The notes below the pieces were generated by a model. It was not told the origin of the DNA and made no database searches. It saw only the letters and a program-made list of their open reading frames with translations. The position numbers and the translations under genes are program-made. Positions 16,720-25,482 of a stretch of 38,579 nt of DNA are shown here, piece after piece; the stretch's first letter is position 1; each line of letters starts with the position of its first letter. The stretch is from Promethearchaeota archaeon (lineage in GTDB: Archaea; Asgardarchaeota; Lokiarchaeia; Sigynarchaeales; SOKP01). Location of the stretch: positions 1 through 38,579 of the forward strand of contig JAHLWT010000125.1 of the NCBI GenBank assembly GCA_019057775.1, read 5' to 3'.

Positions 16720-16956
16720 TTATATTTTTTCAAAACCCAAGACATCTTTAATATTGTCTAACAGAACTAAGGCAGTAGAAATGTGTATATTTACAGATTT
16801 TGTAGGTTTTGTGATTTTTGATTTCTCCATCTCGTAATTATATTCTTGTAAAAGCCATAATACTTCAAAAAATTTAATTCTTGCTTTGAAATCGGAATTA
16901 ATTTTATATTTTTTTTGAATCCTTAAAAATTTCAAATATCTCCATTTCATAATCAA
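16720..16956 (-). CDS. Possible small protein overlapping the fusion gene end
   Basis: An open frame of 78 codons overlaps the last 53 bases of the dehydrogenase-aldolase gene and ends 7 bases from the stop of the longin-like gene. The non-overlapping part (DFKARIKFFEVLWLLQEYNY and onward) looks like a plausible helical protein, and the space between the flanking genes is otherwise empty. It has only ATGs inside the upstream gene (16956, 16950) and no clear ribosome-binding site. I do not recognise it; it may be spurious. Confidence 0.3.
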   Translation of the reverse strand: MIMKWRYLKFLRIQKKYKINSDFKARIKFFEVLWLLQEYNYEMEKSKITKPTKSVNIHISTALVLLDNIKDVLGFEKI

Positions 16957-18586
16957 CTGTATCTTCTGGTAATAAAGTAGGATCTTTTACAAGTTTTGCT
17001 AAGTAGAATATTTTTGCCCCTCGCTCTACATATTGGAGAACTGTAAATGCTCCCTCTAAATGGCTACCACAGCATAAATTTCCGTGATTTGCAAGTAAAA
17101 CAGCATTTTTTTCTTCTAAAGCTTTAATCACTCCTTCAGCTAATTCTTCTGATCCTGCCTCTCCATATTCTGCACATGCTATTTCTCCCCCTACATAAGG
17201 TACTAACTCTTCCATAACAGGAGGGATTGATAGATTTAACGCACTAAGAACAGTAGAATATATACTATGAGCATGAATTATAGCATTTATATCATCTCTT
17301 TCTTTGTAGACACTCAAATGCATTTTTTTTTCTATAGATGGATTTCTTTCTCCTTCGAGTACTTTACCTTCCATATCAATAATAAGGATATCATCAGATG
17401 TCATTTCATCATATCTTACGCTACTTGGAGTTATTAATACAAATTCTTGTTCATTGTTTCTTAACCTTACACTGATATTGCCCGCAGAACCAATCACATG
17501 TCCTTCATTTAATAATTGTTTTGAAAGATTAACGATTTCATATTTCGCTTTCCTAATTTTTCTATCCATTTTAAAATCTATTGAATTTTTAGCCTTAAAT
17601 ACTTCGGGATTCACTATATTGTTTGGTATGCTTCCATTTAACCACATCTCTATATCTGAAAATAAAATCTCTGATTGTCTTTGTATCACTTCAAGTGTAT
17701 TTCCACCAATATGTGGGGTAACAATTGTATTTTCCAATTCTATAAATTCGTTATCCTCATCTAAGGGTTCAAGAGGAAATACGTCAAGGGCGGCACCACG
17801 AATACCTTTTTCTTTTAACACCTCTCGTAAAGCTTCATAATCAACAATACTTCCCTTTGAAGTATTAATCAAGCAGGCAGAATTTTTCATCATGAGTAAT
17901 CTTTCTTTATTAACAAGATTATCATTATCATCCGTAGCAACAGCATGAATAGTAATGAAATCTGAATTTCTCATAAGGTAATCAATTTCAACTTTTTTCC
18001 CATGCTTTTCAATTTCACTTTGAGGGATAAATGGATCATAAATTAAAAATTCGACTTCAAAAGCTTTAAGTCTTTCAGCAACCCTTCGTCCTATTTGTCC
18101 AAAACCTATTAATCCAATTATCTTTCCTTTAATTTCTACTCCTTGAAATGAATTTAAATATTTAACATAATCTTCAAAGTCTATTATTTCAAATTCATCG
18201 GAATGGACGACTCGATCAACCTTTTGTAACTTTCTTGCAAGCATCAATATAAATCCTACAGTTAATTCTGCTACAGAATCGACATTTCTGAGTGGAGTAT
18301 AAAGAACAGGAATATTTTTCTTAGAAGCAGCTTGTAAATTAATATTAAAGGGATCACCTCTGCATGATATAAGAAGTTTTAAATTAGTTTGCTCAAAAAG
18401 CTCCTTTTTTTTAAGATCATCAGCTTCAGTAATAAAAATATCAACTCCTTCTAATTTTTTTGCTAGTTCTTTGGCACCAAAATAAATAATCCCGGTTTCT
18501 CTCCATGGTTCATAAATGACATCAAATTTTTTCTTTAATGCATTTAAAATTTCTTTTGTTATACTAGCAGTTATGAATATTTTCAT
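16904..18586 (-). CDS. Fusion of D-2-hydroxyacid dehydrogenase and class II aldolase
   Basis: A single 560-residue frame joins two enzymes. Residues 1 to about 335 are a D-isomer-specific 2-hydroxyacid dehydrogenase with the NAD motif GLIGFGQIGRRVAERL, INTSKGSIVD, AALDVFPLEP with the catalytic glutamate and TPHIGGNT with the histidine. The catalytic arginine of the usual N-x-x-RG motif is lysine here. From about residue 345 a class II aldolase follows: GSAGNISVR, SIEKKMH (catalytic glutamate), HAHS and LANHGN (zinc histidines). The two domains together could process the product of one by the other, for example an aldehyde or keto acid from a phosphorylated sugar, but the substrate is unknown. 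An SCP2 protein and an FGGY kinase lie upstream on the same strand. Confidence 0.88.
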   Translation of the reverse strand: MKIFITASITKEILNALKKKFDVIYEPWRETGIIYFGAKELAKKLEGVDIFITEADDLKKKELFEQTNLKLLISCRGDPFNINLQAASKKNIPVLYTPLRNVDSVAELTVGFILMLARKLQKVDRVVHSDEFEIIDFEDYVKYLNSFQGVEIKGKIIGLIGFGQIGRRVAERLKAFEVEFLIYDPFIPQSEIEKHGKKVEIDYLMRNSDFITIHAVATDDNDNLVNKERLLMMKNSACLINTSKGSIVDYEALREVLKEKGIRGAALDVFPLEPLDEDNEFIELENTIVTPHIGGNTLEVIQRQSEILFSDIEMWLNGSIPNNIVNPEVFKAKNSIDFKMDRKIRKAKYEIVNLSKQLLNEGHVIGSAGNISVRLRNNEQEFVLITPSSVRYDEMTSDDILIIDMEGKVLEGERNPSIEKKMHLSVYKERDDINAIIHAHSIYSTVLSALNLSIPPVMEELVPYVGGEIACAEYGEAGSEELAEGVIKALEEKNAVLLANHGNLCCGSHLEGAFTVLQYVERGAKIFYLAKLVKDPTLLPEDTVDYEMEIFEIFKDSKKI

Positions 18587-18692
18587 TTTTCTAATTATTA
18601 AGATGTTTTAAGTTAATTATTTTTTATTCATTAATTATCATTATAATTAAAAAAAGAACTAAAAATTTATAAAAAAACTTGAGATATACATT

Positions 18693-19043
18693 TTAAAACA
18701 TAAGGCTTCGGAGTTTCATTAAATTTCTGGGTTGTCCTTCTATTATTTTTATTTTTCCAGATGAATATCCCTTAACCGCACCAAGGTCTTTATTGAATAA
18801 ATCAATTAATACTTGCTCAGATGTGAAATTAATTTTTATTGGGGCATTCTCATCTGAAGCATTATCTTTTATTTCAATTCCCTGATCCTTGTTTACTAAG
18901 AGTAAAGCATTTCTATTTGTGTCTAAAAAAGTCATTTGAATTGGATCATCATATTTTGCCAATTTTCTTCTGATTTTTTCGTTGTTTTCGTATCTATTTT
19001 TTATTTCATCTAAGCATTGCTCAATACTTTCAAAATTAGACAC
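18693..19043 (-). CDS. SCP2-like lipid-binding domain protein
   Basis: A 116-residue protein starting at a GTG preceded by GAGGATG. The C-terminal two thirds follow the SCP2 (sterol carrier protein 2) pattern: PIQMTFLDTNRNALLLVNKDQGIEI, PIKINFTSEQVLIDLFNKDLG, then GYSSGKIKIIEGQPRNLMKLRSL. Archaeal and bacterial SCP2 domains bind lipids or other hydrophobic ligands. It stands between an FGGY kinase and the dehydrogenase-aldolase fusion with gaps of about 80-110 bases. Its role there is unclear. Confidence 0.75.
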   Translation of the reverse strand: MSNFESIEQCLDEIKNRYENNEKIRRKLAKYDDPIQMTFLDTNRNALLLVNKDQGIEIKDNASDENAPIKINFTSEQVLIDLFNKDLGAVKGYSSGKIKIIEGQPRNLMKLRSLMF

Positions 19044-19123
19044 TTTTTTACATCCTCATGATTGGTTATTCATTGTTAAAATTAAGATTTAAATAACAAT
19101 AACTAACAAATTCATTTATATTT

Positions 19124-20638
19124 TTACAAATCGTCGACCTTTTTTTTTAAATTATGCCAATCTAAATAGATTCCTCGATATTTTTTAGAAGCAACTGAAT
19201 CTACCGAATAGTAATCGTAATCTATAGAATTTTTAATGAGATTCTTGTAATTTGAGTATGTTTTTATTCCAATTAAAGTGTTCATAGCAAGTCCGATGAA
19301 TGCAGAGTCTTTCCAATGAGGAACAGTGAGAGGCGTTTCTAGAATATTAGAAAGAATTTTACAAAATTCATTAGATTTTGCCATGCCACCTGCACAAAAT
19401 GTCTGTAATTCTAACTTAAGAAATTGATTTAATGCAATGTAATTTTCATATATTCCAAAACCAATATTCTCAAGAGTACATCTCGCAAAATTCTCAATTT
19501 TTGGTACTTCTTCAGTAATTAATGTAGGTGGTGGAAAAACAAACACACCTCTTTTAAGTGATACTTGATCTTTGATATTCATAATTTCAGGACCTAAAAA
19601 GGCAAATGTAGATCCCGCGCCAGGAGTAGTTTTTTTCAAGTATGATTCTATTAGTTCATTAGCGTTTTCTCCATTCCTTAAAAAAGATTCCTTAAACCAA
19701 TCAAAAATTATACCTGTATTACCGGAATTCCCTTCAATAATCCATTTATCCTTTATTGAATGAAATGTTGTCCAATAATTACATTGAGGATCTAAAATCG
19801 GTTTATTTACAACAAAATGTACCGGAGCAGTACTTCCTAGGGTGATTCCAACATTTCCCTCTTCAATTGCTCCCATACCTAACAAAGAGGCTTGAGTATC
19901 TCCACCAGATTTCACAACTGGGATATTTTTATGTTTAATTCCAAGTTTTTTAATTAATTCTGTTTCTAAATCACCGATTATTTCTCCTGAATCAACTATT
20001 TCAGGAAAAAAATCTGGATCAAAATCAAACGCTTCTATGATTTCCGAACTCCATTTACCTTTTGTAATATCTATTAATTGTGTTTCACCCGCTGATGATA
20101 AATCTGTGCAGAATTCTCCTGTAAGTTTATATACAATCCAATCATCTAACGTTAAAACTGTTTTTATTTTATTATAACTTTCTTCCTTTTCCTCTTTAAA
20201 CCATAATAAACGAGACAGGCAGAATAATATAGATGGACTATGTCCTGTGATTTTAAATAGATCTTCTTCAGAAAATTCATCTTCTATAAGAAAAGCACTA
20301 TCAATCCCTCGCACATCTGTATTTGGACCACAATATATAACTTCTCCCTGATGATCTAAGAAAGCTACAGCCATTCTTTGAGCGCAAGAAGAAATTCCAA
20401 TAATATCAAAGGCAACTTTTTTTTCTTCTTGTTGTAAGAGATCACTGATGTTTTTCTGTATTTTACTCCACATTACATCCGTATCTATATATTTAGCAAA
20501 TCCATCAATATCCTCATTTAAAATTTTTAAATCTTGACTTCTAAAAGATGTTAATTTTAAATCATCCGAAACTAAACCAACTTTTATTTTATTAGAGGAT
20601 AAATCAATCGTTAAAATCCTGTTATTAGAATTGAGCAT
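19124..20638 (-). CDS. FGGY-family carbohydrate kinase
   Basis: About 504 residues from the ATG at 20636-20638; in-frame ATG/TTG codons further upstream lengthen it by 17 residues but precede the conserved ILTIDLSS start. Family segments are SSCAQRM, TLDDWIVYKLTGEF, SGGDTQASLLGMG with the catalytic aspartate, GNVGITLGSTAPVHF, and FCAGGMAKSNEFCKILSNIL for ATP binding. FGGY kinases phosphorylate ribulose, xylulose, fuculose, glycerol and similar polyols. The first phosphate loop reads DLSSNK instead of DxGTT, a departure from the usual pattern. It lies upstream of SCP2 and the dehydrogenase-aldolase fusion and could make the aldolase substrate. Confidence 0.88.
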   Translation of the reverse strand: MLNSNNRILTIDLSSNKIKVGLVSDDLKLTSFRSQDLKILNEDIDGFAKYIDTDVMWSKIQKNISDLLQQEEKKVAFDIIGISSCAQRMAVAFLDHQGEVIYCGPNTDVRGIDSAFLIEDEFSEEDLFKITGHSPSILFCLSRLLWFKEEKEESYNKIKTVLTLDDWIVYKLTGEFCTDLSSAGETQLIDITKGKWSSEIIEAFDFDPDFFPEIVDSGEIIGDLETELIKKLGIKHKNIPVVKSGGDTQASLLGMGAIEEGNVGITLGSTAPVHFVVNKPILDPQCNYWTTFHSIKDKWIIEGNSGNTGIIFDWFKESFLRNGENANELIESYLKKTTPGAGSTFAFLGPEIMNIKDQVSLKRGVFVFPPPTLITEEVPKIENFARCTLENIGFGIYENYIALNQFLKLELQTFCAGGMAKSNEFCKILSNILETPLTVPHWKDSAFIGLAMNTLIGIKTYSNYKNLIKNSIDYDYYSVDSVASKKYRGIYLDWHNLKKKVDDL

Positions 20639-20691
20639 AGTGGACTTTTTCGTATATATTATTATTCTATAAATTTCTTTACAAAACAAAA

Positions 20692-21321
20692 TTAATTAAG
20701 GTATTTTCTAACTACTTCACCGCGAGGTTCCTTCTCTTCAAAAAGTATCGCTTGGAAGGAATAAACTTTTGTACTTAGATCTTTCCATGCTTGACTATCT
20801 AGCCAAGCTTTTACACAAGTTTGTGAAAGAAACGTTTCTATATCCCAATTTCTATCATGGTCTATTGGTACTTGAGGTAAAAGTAAACCACGTCTCATTC
20901 CTTTCTCAACAATTAAACCATCTTTTCCAATTACAATTTTATTAAGATATTCCTTAGGATCATTAATTTCTATTAATTTAGGTGGAGTTAATATAGATAA
21001 CTCAATTATAATATTATCCATTTCCTCATAAGTTACTGAAGGAAATCTAGGATCTTCAATAGCAGAATTAATTGAAACCTTGTGGATTACATCATATAAA
21101 GAATATTTAGGTTCAATATACCCAATACAACCTCTTAATGGATTTCCCTGCACATTATATTTATTTAAAGTAACAAAAGCTCCATATTTATTGGTAAATT
21201 TTTCTTTTATAAGATTTGGTATTGGAATTCGTCTATCATTTCTTAAAAAAAATTCAATATTGTCTCGAGCGAAATTTATAAGCATTGTTCCCTCTTCTAC
21301 ACTAAATTCATCATCTGACAT
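20692..21321 (-). CDS. AMMECR1 domain protein
   Basis: A 209-residue protein of the AMMECR1 family, found in archaea, bacteria and eukaryotes. It shows the core LRGCIGYIEP motif, then AIEDPRFPSVTYEEM, IELSILTPP, the IGKDGLIVEKG stretch, GLLLPQVP and FLSQTCVKAWL. The biochemical role is unsettled; in archaea it is often encoded beside MEMO and radical-SAM genes, neither of which is here. It lies between dihydroorotase and the FGGY kinase on the same strand. The ATG at 21319-21321 gives the normal length. Confidence 0.92.
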   Translation of the reverse strand: MSDDEFSVEEGTMLINFARDNIEFFLRNDRRIPIPNLIKEKFTNKYGAFVTLNKYNVQGNPLRGCIGYIEPKYSLYDVIHKVSINSAIEDPRFPSVTYEEMDNIIIELSILTPPKLIEINDPKEYLNKIVIGKDGLIVEKGMRRGLLLPQVPIDHDRNWDIETFLSQTCVKAWLDSQAWKDLSTKVYSFQAILFEEKEPRGEVVRKYLN

Positions 21322-21379
21322 TTGCGAATCCCTTTATCAATTAGTTTATGTATTATTATTCTCTTTAAACATTTATATT

Positions 21380-22780
21380 TTACATTTTCTTCATTCTTTT
21401 GAGGATTATTCCTTGTGGGGAGAATTCATCCGATTTGATTTCAATTCCCCCTAAGAATACTTTCCAAATTTGAATAGTTGTTGTAAAGTTCTCGAATGGA
21501 GTATATTTAGCTTTAGTTTTAAATTTTTTAGGATCTAATGTAAATTTTGGTATTTTTTCTATTATTAATAGATCAGCATCATATCCTTCCAAGATAAAAC
21601 CTTTATTTTTTAAATTAAATGTTAAAGCCGGATTCTCTGAGGCACTTTTTACGAAAACTTCCAAGGCTAATTCATATTGAGTTATTTTATCTAATATAAT
21701 TAATGGATAAGTTTCAAATCCAGGAAATCCTGATGGAGCCATTAAATATTCATTAGATTTTTCTTCTAATGTATGTGGAGCATGATCAGTGGCTATAATG
21801 CTAATATTACCTTCCTTAAATTTATTATATAAATATTTAGAATGGGAAACATCTCTCAACGGAGGTAAAACCAATCCGAAATTTTGGTTTGATAACTTTA
21901 CCATCTTAGACAAGAGAAGATGATGTGGTGTGATTTCATACGATATTTTTAGCTTATTATACATGTTAATAGTATTAACGAGAAGATTATAACTATTTTT
22001 AGTACTAATATGACAAAAATGAATTATGGGATATTTCTCATAAGAGATGTCGTTCTCATTAATGTATTTAAGAAGATTTTCTATAATAATATTAATATAA
22101 TTCAATTCCATCTTAGGAGGATATAACTTATCATGTAATTCTAATGGATTATATTTTTTTAAAGACCAATCCTCATAGATTTCAACCCATTTTTTTTTAT
22201 AAAAAGATTTATCAGGATGAATAAATATTGGTATTTGATATATTGATGAAATATTAAGAATTTTTTGAATGTTTAAATCATTAGTCCAATCTAAATCGTT
22301 TAAGCTTTTAAGAGGATAAATTTTAAAGCCAATAACTCCAAGATCAATTATTTTTTTTATCTCTAATTCATCTATTTCTTTGGGTACTCCAGCGATAAAA
22401 CCTACATCTACATATATATTATTACTGGCTTTCCTCATCCATAATTGGATCTGTTTCGCTGTAATTGCTGGGGGTTTTGTATTAGGCATAGTAAAAACTG
22501 TTGTTATGCCGGAAATAGCAGCGGCTTTTGTTCCTGTTAAAAAAGTCTCTTTTTCAATTTGTTCCATATCCCGCAGATGCGAATGAATATCAATGATTCC
22601 TGGCAAAATTAGTCTATTTTCACAATCGATAATTTTACCATCTTGGTTAATTTTAATTAATTCTTCTGTTTCTTTGTTTAGAGGGTTAAATTTCAAAGAC
22701 TCTATAATTTTGCCATCTATGAGAATGATTCCTTTATGTATTAAACCTTCAGAAAAAATTCTTGCATTTTTTAAAATCAT
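21380..22780 (-). CDS. pyrC: Dihydroorotase
   Basis: A 466-residue amidohydrolase that cyclises carbamoyl-aspartate to dihydroorotate in pyrimidine synthesis. Motifs in order are GIIDIHSHLRD (metal HxH), FTMPNTKPP, GFKIYP with the lysine that is carboxylated, IFIHPD, HFCHIS and ATDHAPHTLEEK with the catalytic aspartate, then APSGFPGFET. The related hydantoinase/allantoinase group is an alternative, but MPNTKPP and ATDHAPH favour dihydroorotase. Its ATG overlaps the TGA of the trmY gene (ATGA), so the two are translationally coupled. Confidence 0.9.
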   Translation of the reverse strand: MILKNARIFSEGLIHKGIILIDGKIIESLKFNPLNKETEELIKINQDGKIIDCENRLILPGIIDIHSHLRDMEQIEKETFLTGTKAAAISGITTVFTMPNTKPPAITAKQIQLWMRKASNNIYVDVGFIAGVPKEIDELEIKKIIDLGVIGFKIYPLKSLNDLDWTNDLNIQKILNISSIYQIPIFIHPDKSFYKKKWVEIYEDWSLKKYNPLELHDKLYPPKMELNYINIIIENLLKYINENDISYEKYPIIHFCHISTKNSYNLLVNTINMYNKLKISYEITPHHLLLSKMVKLSNQNFGLVLPPLRDVSHSKYLYNKFKEGNISIIATDHAPHTLEEKSNEYLMAPSGFPGFETYPLIILDKITQYELALEVFVKSASENPALTFNLKNKGFILEGYDADLLIIEKIPKFTLDPKKFKTKAKYTPFENFTTTIQIWKVFLGGIEIKSDEFSPQGIILKRMKKM

Positions 22781-23436
22781 TTTTCTATATTTTTAAAGAG
22801 ATCATGTTGATCTTTTAGAAAATTTATATATAAAATTTTATTATCTACACCTTCAATTTTTGAAAGCGATACAAGTTTTATATTTTTCACTTCTTTGAAT
22901 GAATGAATAAAATCAGAATCTTCTTCACTTATTGGATAAAAGGGTATTATAAAAAAGTTCTGTTCGATGTTATTTACATCAAGTTTTTCTAAATTGAGAG
23001 GGATTATTGTTTGCTTAACAGATTGGTCATTATCTATTAAAAAAAAACAATTTCCATTGAAATTTTCACAGAAATTAATAAATGAAAGAATATCATTAAA
23101 CCTTCTAACAAAGATCCCTGGAGTTGATTTTATCCACTTTTTATCATCAATGTTTCTATCCTTTCTTGCCTTGTTAAGAGCTTTTTCTAATAGTAATGCT
23201 TGAGATCTTTCATCGGGACCTAAGTATCTTAACTCATTTCCTTTAAATTTAATGAAAACATAGTTCTCTTGGAAAAATAAGTATAAATTATTATTTTTTC
23301 TTATAGCATATGATAAACAAAAAGTTTCTCTGATGCAAGAGCATAATTTATAAACATCAAGAGGAGTTTCACCTTTGTCAACATACTTTTTAGTATAATT
23401 TGAGAGTTCTTTAATTAACAATATAAAATTTACCAA
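22777..23436 (-). CDS. trmY: TrmY-like tRNA pseudouridine-54 N1-methyltransferase
   Basis: A 219-residue protein starting at a TTG. It matches the TrmY (DUF358/COG1901) pattern: CSCIRETFCLSYAIRKNNNLYL, IKFKGNELRYLGPDERSQALLLEKALN, WIKSTPGIFVRR. TrmY is a SPOUT-class methyltransferase modifying pseudouridine 54 of archaeal tRNAs with S-adenosylmethionine. The usual C-terminal knot motif GDHxG is not visible; the corresponding region reads IPFYPISEED, so the cofactor loop appears diverged. It overlaps pyrC by four bases and follows SRP54 after 34 bases. Confidence 0.7.
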   Translation of the reverse strand: MVNFILLIKELSNYTKKYVDKGETPLDVYKLCSCIRETFCLSYAIRKNNNLYLFFQENYVFIKFKGNELRYLGPDERSQALLLEKALNKARKDRNIDDKKWIKSTPGIFVRRFNDILSFINFCENFNGNCFFLIDNDQSVKQTIIPLNLEKLDVNNIEQNFFIIPFYPISEEDSDFIHSFKEVKNIKLVSLSKIEGVDNKILYINFLKDQHDLFKNIEK

Positions 23437-23470
23437 GATAATCAGAGAAAATAAATTTAAAAATATTAAT

Positions 23471-24844
23471 TTAAAATTTACCTAATTTCTTCATAAAATC
23501 AGCTGTAGCTTTTCCTCCAGAAATACCCGGCATTCCTGGCATTCCCTTTCCTTTTTTCTGCATTTGTAAAAACTTTTTCATGAATTTTTTCATTTGTTGG
23601 TATTGTGCCAACATTTTGTTTATTACTGAATATTCAGTTCCACTTCCAATCGCAATTCGCCTTTTCCGAGTTTTTTTGATGATTTTTGGGTCCATTTTCT
23701 CTTCCGCTGTCATGCTTGATAAAACTACTTCCCATTTAGCTAGATTTCTCTCAGCGTCGTCTTTTAAAGCGTCTGGGATATTACCTCCGCCCATCATTGT
23801 TAAAATTTGTTTAAATTTCCCTACTTTTTTTATACTCTTCAGTTGAAGAAACAGATCATCAAGAGTAAATTTTCCATGCATCATTCTTCTAACCATTTCT
23901 GGTTCTATATCAACTTCTGCTTCCTGTACTTTTTGGACTAGAGCTTCAATATTTGGTATACCCAGTAATGTTCCTACGAACTTGGAAGGATCAAATTCTT
24001 CAAGATCATCAATTTTTTCTCCTGTTCCAATGAAACGAATACCTACATTTGTGGCAGCACATGCTGATAGTGCTCCTCCCCCTTTTGCGGTTCCATCTAG
24101 TTTTGTTACGATAATGCTTCCGAGGTTAGTGGTTTTAGCAAATTCCTCCGCTTGATTATATGCTTGTTGACCAAGGGTACCATCAAGTACTAAACAAATT
24201 TCATTTGGTTTCAATTTTTGCTCAAGAATTGCCATTTCCTTCATAAGTTTTTTTTCCTCCTTATGTCTTCCAGCAGTATCCGCTATTATCAAATCATTTC
24301 CATCATTTATAGCCCTTTTAGTTTCTTGAATAGCTATTTTGATAGCATTTTTTTCATTTGGATTTCCATAACATTTTACACCAACTTGTTCCGCCAATTG
24401 AACGAGTTGTTCATACGCTCCAGGCCTCCAGGTATCGGTTGTTAATGCTGCTACTTTAAAGCCTTTGCTTTTATAGTATTTTGTTAACTTCCCTATTGTC
24501 GTAGTTTTCCCTGATCCTTGAATACCAACAAGTAAAATCACATTCTTTTTACCAGGTTTTATTCTTATTGGAGCTGTTTTTCCCCCCAATAATTTAATAA
24601 GCTCATCGTGAATTAATTTTATTATAAAGTCTTTCCTTCTTGCTTTCTGAAGTTTTGTATTCATTGCTTCTTTTCTTATATTTTCAGTCATCTCAAATAC
24701 TAATTCTACACGTACATCTGCTGAGAGTAACGCACGTTGAATTTCTTGAATAAGAACGTTAATAGCATCCTTATCTACTTTTGGTAATCTTCTGATTGAC
24801 CGAATGGCAGAATCTAATTTTCTTCCAAGATCGTTGAAGGCCAT
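23471..24844 (-). CDS. srp54: Signal recognition particle 54 kDa protein
   Basis: A 457-residue SRP GTPase that binds signal peptides and 7S RNA and delivers ribosomes to the membrane receptor. Order: N helical bundle (1-85), G domain with GIQGSGKTTT (P-loop, 107-116), DTWRPGA, DTAGRH and TKLDGTAKGG, then a methionine-rich M domain with AIGSGTEYSVINKM and the C-terminal tail QMQKKGKGMPGMPG. The RIAIGSGT segment is the RNA-binding helix. The divergent gene at 24967 is aIF5A, and the gap holds AT-rich promoters for both. Confidence 0.96.
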   Translation of the reverse strand: MAFNDLGRKLDSAIRSIRRLPKVDKDAINVLIQEIQRALLSADVRVELVFEMTENIRKEAMNTKLQKARRKDFIIKLIHDELIKLLGGKTAPIRIKPGKKNVILLVGIQGSGKTTTIGKLTKYYKSKGFKVAALTTDTWRPGAYEQLVQLAEQVGVKCYGNPNEKNAIKIAIQETKRAINDGNDLIIADTAGRHKEEKKLMKEMAILEQKLKPNEICLVLDGTLGQQAYNQAEEFAKTTNLGSIIVTKLDGTAKGGGALSACAATNVGIRFIGTGEKIDDLEEFDPSKFVGTLLGIPNIEALVQKVQEAEVDIEPEMVRRMMHGKFTLDDLFLQLKSIKKVGKFKQILTMMGGGNIPDALKDDAERNLAKWEVVLSSMTAEEKMDPKIIKKTRKRRIAIGSGTEYSVINKMLAQYQQMKKFMKKFLQMQKKGKGMPGMPGISGGKATADFMKKLGKF

Positions 24845-24864
24845 AATTTGCTATGTACAAAAGC

Positions 24865-24957
24865 TAAATTTTTTTTTTGATTAAATATAATATATTATAA
24901 ATTAAAAGAAATGTTAAAATTAAAAATATTTGGGATAAAAAGTAATAAACTAAGGTG
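24865..24957. promoter_or_regulatory. Divergent promoter region of srp54 and aIF5A
   Basis: The 122-bp space between the two divergent genes contains an AT-rich core (AAATATAATATATTATAAATT, about 24885-24905) able to serve as TATA element in either direction, and a GGTG ribosome-binding site at 24954-24957 before the TTG of aIF5A. Assigned by position and composition only. Confidence 0.35.
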
Positions 24958-24966
24958 TAATTGTAA

Positions 24967-25395
24967 TTGTCTATAAGAAGAACTGAAATACAAAAGTTAA
25001 AAGCTGGACAGTACATCATGGTTGATGAAGAACCATGTATAATAAAAAGTACTGAGCGCTCTAAAAGCGGGAAGCATGGTCATGCTAAAGTTAGAGTCGT
25101 ATGTGTCGGAATGTTTGATAAAAATAAACGCTCGCTCACAATTCCGAGTGGTCATGTCGTTGATACTCCAGATATTATGAAAGGAAACGCTCAGATCAAT
25201 TTTATAGAGGATAAATCGATCAATATAATGGATCTGGAATCATATGAATCTATAGATGTAGATTGGCCACAAGATCAGGAAATGAATAAAAAATTGAAAG
25301 ATCTACAAAAAGATCCTGATAAAATCTCGACCACCCAAGTTGAATATTGGCAACTCGCAGGTAAAACACTTATTACAAGAGTTTTCACGAGTTAA
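24967..25395 (+). CDS. Translation initiation factor aIF5A
   Basis: A 142-residue homologue of eIF5A, which helps ribosomes make difficult peptide bonds. It has SKSGKHGHAKVRV, where the lysine between G and H (residue 36) is modified to hypusine or deoxyhypusine. An SH3-like N-domain and an OB-fold C-domain (about residue 74 onward) follow; total length matches archaeal aIF5A. The start is a TTG with GGTG nine bases upstream. It is divergent from srp54. No deoxyhypusine synthase is in this window. Confidence 0.95.
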   Translation: MSIRRTEIQKLKAGQYIMVDEEPCIIKSTERSKSGKHGHAKVRVVCVGMFDKNKRSLTIPSGHVVDTPDIMKGNAQINFIEDKSINIMDLESYESIDVDWPQDQEMNKKLKDLQKDPDKISTTQVEYWQLAGKTLITRVFTS

Positions 25396-25482
25396 TTAAA
25401 TTGCAATTTTAATTTTCAAACATCGTTTATTTTTTTGAAAAAATCATAGAAAGTATAGAATTTCCAAGGATTATTGAGGTCT

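Noticed and set aside
25398..25409. Palindrome AAATTGCAATTT after aIF5A
   Set aside because: A short AT-rich palindrome with no clear T-run or conserved partner; too weak to call a terminator.
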